A program made the translations under genes and the position numbers. 12,204 nt of DNA, taken from contig PFEG01000058.1 in NCBI GenBank assembly GCA_002793885.1, positions 1 to 12,204 on the forward strand, read 5' to 3'. The first letter of the stretch is position 1; each line of letters starts with the position of its first letter. The notes under the pieces are model-generated. The model was not told the origin of the DNA and did not search any database. It worked only from the letters and a program-made list of their open reading frames with translations. Shown here piece after piece: positions 11,197-12,204 of this stretch. Source of the stretch: Candidatus Saccharibacteria bacterium CG10_big_fil_rev_8_21_14_0_10_47_8 (GTDB lineage Bacteria; Patescibacteriota; Saccharimonadia; Saccharimonadales; UBA10212).

Positions 11197-12204
11197 ATGT
11201 GTGGAATTGTTGGATATATTGGAAATAAATCTGCCCTTGCGCCGGTGCTCGATGGGCTCAAAGCTCTTGAGTACCGCGGCTATGATTCCGCGGGCATAAC
11301 CGCGATGAACAGCGGTAAGCCTTTTACAGCCAAACAGGTTGGCCGTGTTGAGGCCTTGGACTCAGAGGTTCGCGGGAATAATATATTTGAAAACGCCCAC
11401 ATCGCCATTGGGCACACTCGCTGGGCCACCCACGGCTCTCCTACGCAAGCCAATGCCCACCCGCACTTCAACGCTGATCAGACCATCTATGTAGTCCACA
11501 ACGGCATCATCGAAAATTATCAGCAGCTCAAGCAAAAACTAAAAAAAGCCGGTTATCAATTCGTATCAAATACCGACACCGAAGTCATCCCCCACCTAAT
11601 TGATCATCACCTAAAAAAACAGAATGATTTTTTCAAAGCCTTCAAAGCCGCCCTGGAGGAACTGCAAGGCGCCTACGCTATCGCGGCGCTTCACGCCGAA
11701 GATCCCGACACCCTGTACGCCGCCCGTTTATCAAGCCCGCTTATTATCGGTGTTGGCAAGGGCTGCCACTATATCGCCTCTGATCCAACAGCTGTCATGG
11801 AACATACCAAAAAGGTCCTGTTTCTTGATGATTATGAAGTTGCTGTACTTACCAAGCGGGATGTAAAGATCCATAACATCAAAAACGCAGTCGAAGTAAC
11901 ACGCAAGGCAGAAGAGCTGGACTTTGATATCCAGCGCGCCCAGCTTGGCGATTATCCGCACTTTATGCTAAAAGAGATTTACGAAGCGCCGCAAACCATC
12001 CAGTCGGCTGTGCGTGGCCGTATCCGTACGGAATCCAACACGGTAAAACTCGGTGGTCTGGAAAACGTCGCCGAGCAACTGCGTTATATAGACCGCATCG
12101 TCATCGTGGCCTGTGGCACATCCTACTATGCCGGTCTGATTGGTGAATACTTGATCGAGGAACTGGCTGGCATACCTGTCGAGGTTCAATTGGCGTCTGA
12201 ATTT
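11197..12204 (+). CDS. glmS: Glutamine-fructose-6-phosphate aminotransferase, N-terminal part (3' end beyond the window)
   Basis: GlmS makes glucosamine-6-phosphate from fructose-6-phosphate and glutamine in the cytoplasm, the entry step to UDP-GlcNAc for peptidoglycan and surface glycans. The first 336 residues are present; full-length enzymes have about 600. MCGIVGYIG provides the catalytic Cys2 of the class II glutamine amidotransferase domain, exposed after Met removal. RGYDSAG (27-33), GHTRWATHG (72-80) and VHNGIIENY (100-108) are glutamine-site motifs, and NTDTEV (125-130) follows. Linker sequence GDYPHFMLKEIYEAP (251-265) leads into the first SIS domain, starting at VIVACGTSYYAG (302-313). 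The start is fixed by the need for Cys at position 2. No glmS ribozyme fits in the 11-nt gap to the upstream gene, so control by that route is excluded. Confidence 0.97.
   Translation, partial: MCGIVGYIGNKSALAPVLDGLKALEYRGYDSAGITAMNSGKPFTAKQVGRVEALDSEVRGNNIFENAHIAIGHTRWATHGSPTQANAHPHFNADQTIYVVHNGIIENYQQLKQKLKKAGYQFVSNTDTEVIPHLIDHHLKKQNDFFKAFKAALEELQGAYAIAALHAEDPDTLYAARLSSPLIIGVGKGCHYIASDPTAVMEHTKKVLFLDDYEVAVLTKRDVKIHNIKNAVEVTRKAEELDFDIQRAQLGDYPHFMLKEIYEAPQTIQSAVRGRIRTESNTVKLGGLENVAEQLRYIDRIVIVACGTSYYAGLIGEYLIEELAGIPVEVQLASEF

Noticed and set aside
1..12204. TGA read as glycine (code 25)
   Set aside because: No TGA is used as a stop among eleven visible stops, but no conserved protein needs an in-frame TGA either, and all reach normal length under the standard code.

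Overview
The window looks like a fragment of a bacterial chromosome of roughly middling GC, most likely from the Patescibacteria/CPR and perhaps Saccharibacteria. That is an inference. It rests on compact genes, a four-helix-bundle (S23-family) gene bordered by AT-rich heptad repeats, heptad-encoded inserts inside a glycosyltransferase, a small conserved membrane protein that I associate with Actinobacteria and Saccharibacteria, and many genes with a -10 box almost touching the start codon. The standard genetic code fits: eleven visible stop codons are TAA or TAG, and no ORF needs TGA read through.

Layout. 1-1373 (minus): 3'-truncated gene for an unrecognised protein with a C-terminal zinc ribbon. 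1333-1851: more than 450 bases with no other gene. It holds a row of hairpins ending in a T-run, a long heptad repeat array, a compact cobalamin-riboswitch-like core with its own promoter and terminator-like hairpin, and a perfect 32-bp palindrome. 1852-2655 (minus): uppP. 2688-2970: a strong promoter, a structured leader, tRNA-Asn(GUU) and a run of hairpins. 3043-5460 (plus): a Ser/Thr/Asn-rich exported protein, nadD, a two-helix membrane protein and an ExoD-family membrane protein. 5475-7932 (minus): an operon reading O-antigen ligase/polymerase, then GtrA-like flippase, then a LexA-type winged-helix protein without a peptidase domain. 8138-12204 (plus): polyprenyl-phosphate sugar-1-phosphate transferase, a four-helix-bundle gene cassette, a GT4 glycosyltransferase and glmS (runs off the end).

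Most of the genes serve one theme, cell-surface glycan assembly on undecaprenyl phosphate. GlmS supplies glucosamine-6-phosphate. The sugar-phosphate transferase loads the lipid carrier and the GT4 enzyme extends the glycan. GtrA-like and ligase/polymerase proteins move and join lipid-linked sugars, and UppP recycles the carrier.

The most notable signals are these. (1) The four-helix-bundle gene is flanked by the two halves of a heptad array that also occurs, uninterrupted and without a gene, at 1462-1556; this looks like a small mobile cassette and a gene-less copy. (2) Two in-frame seven-base repeat inserts lie in the neighbouring glycosyltransferase. (3) A long structured leader of about 147 nt seems to hide the ribosome binding site of the gtrA-like gene. 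(4) A very small cobalamin-type riboswitch core lacks the usual B12 box. (5) Leaderless-type starts are widespread.
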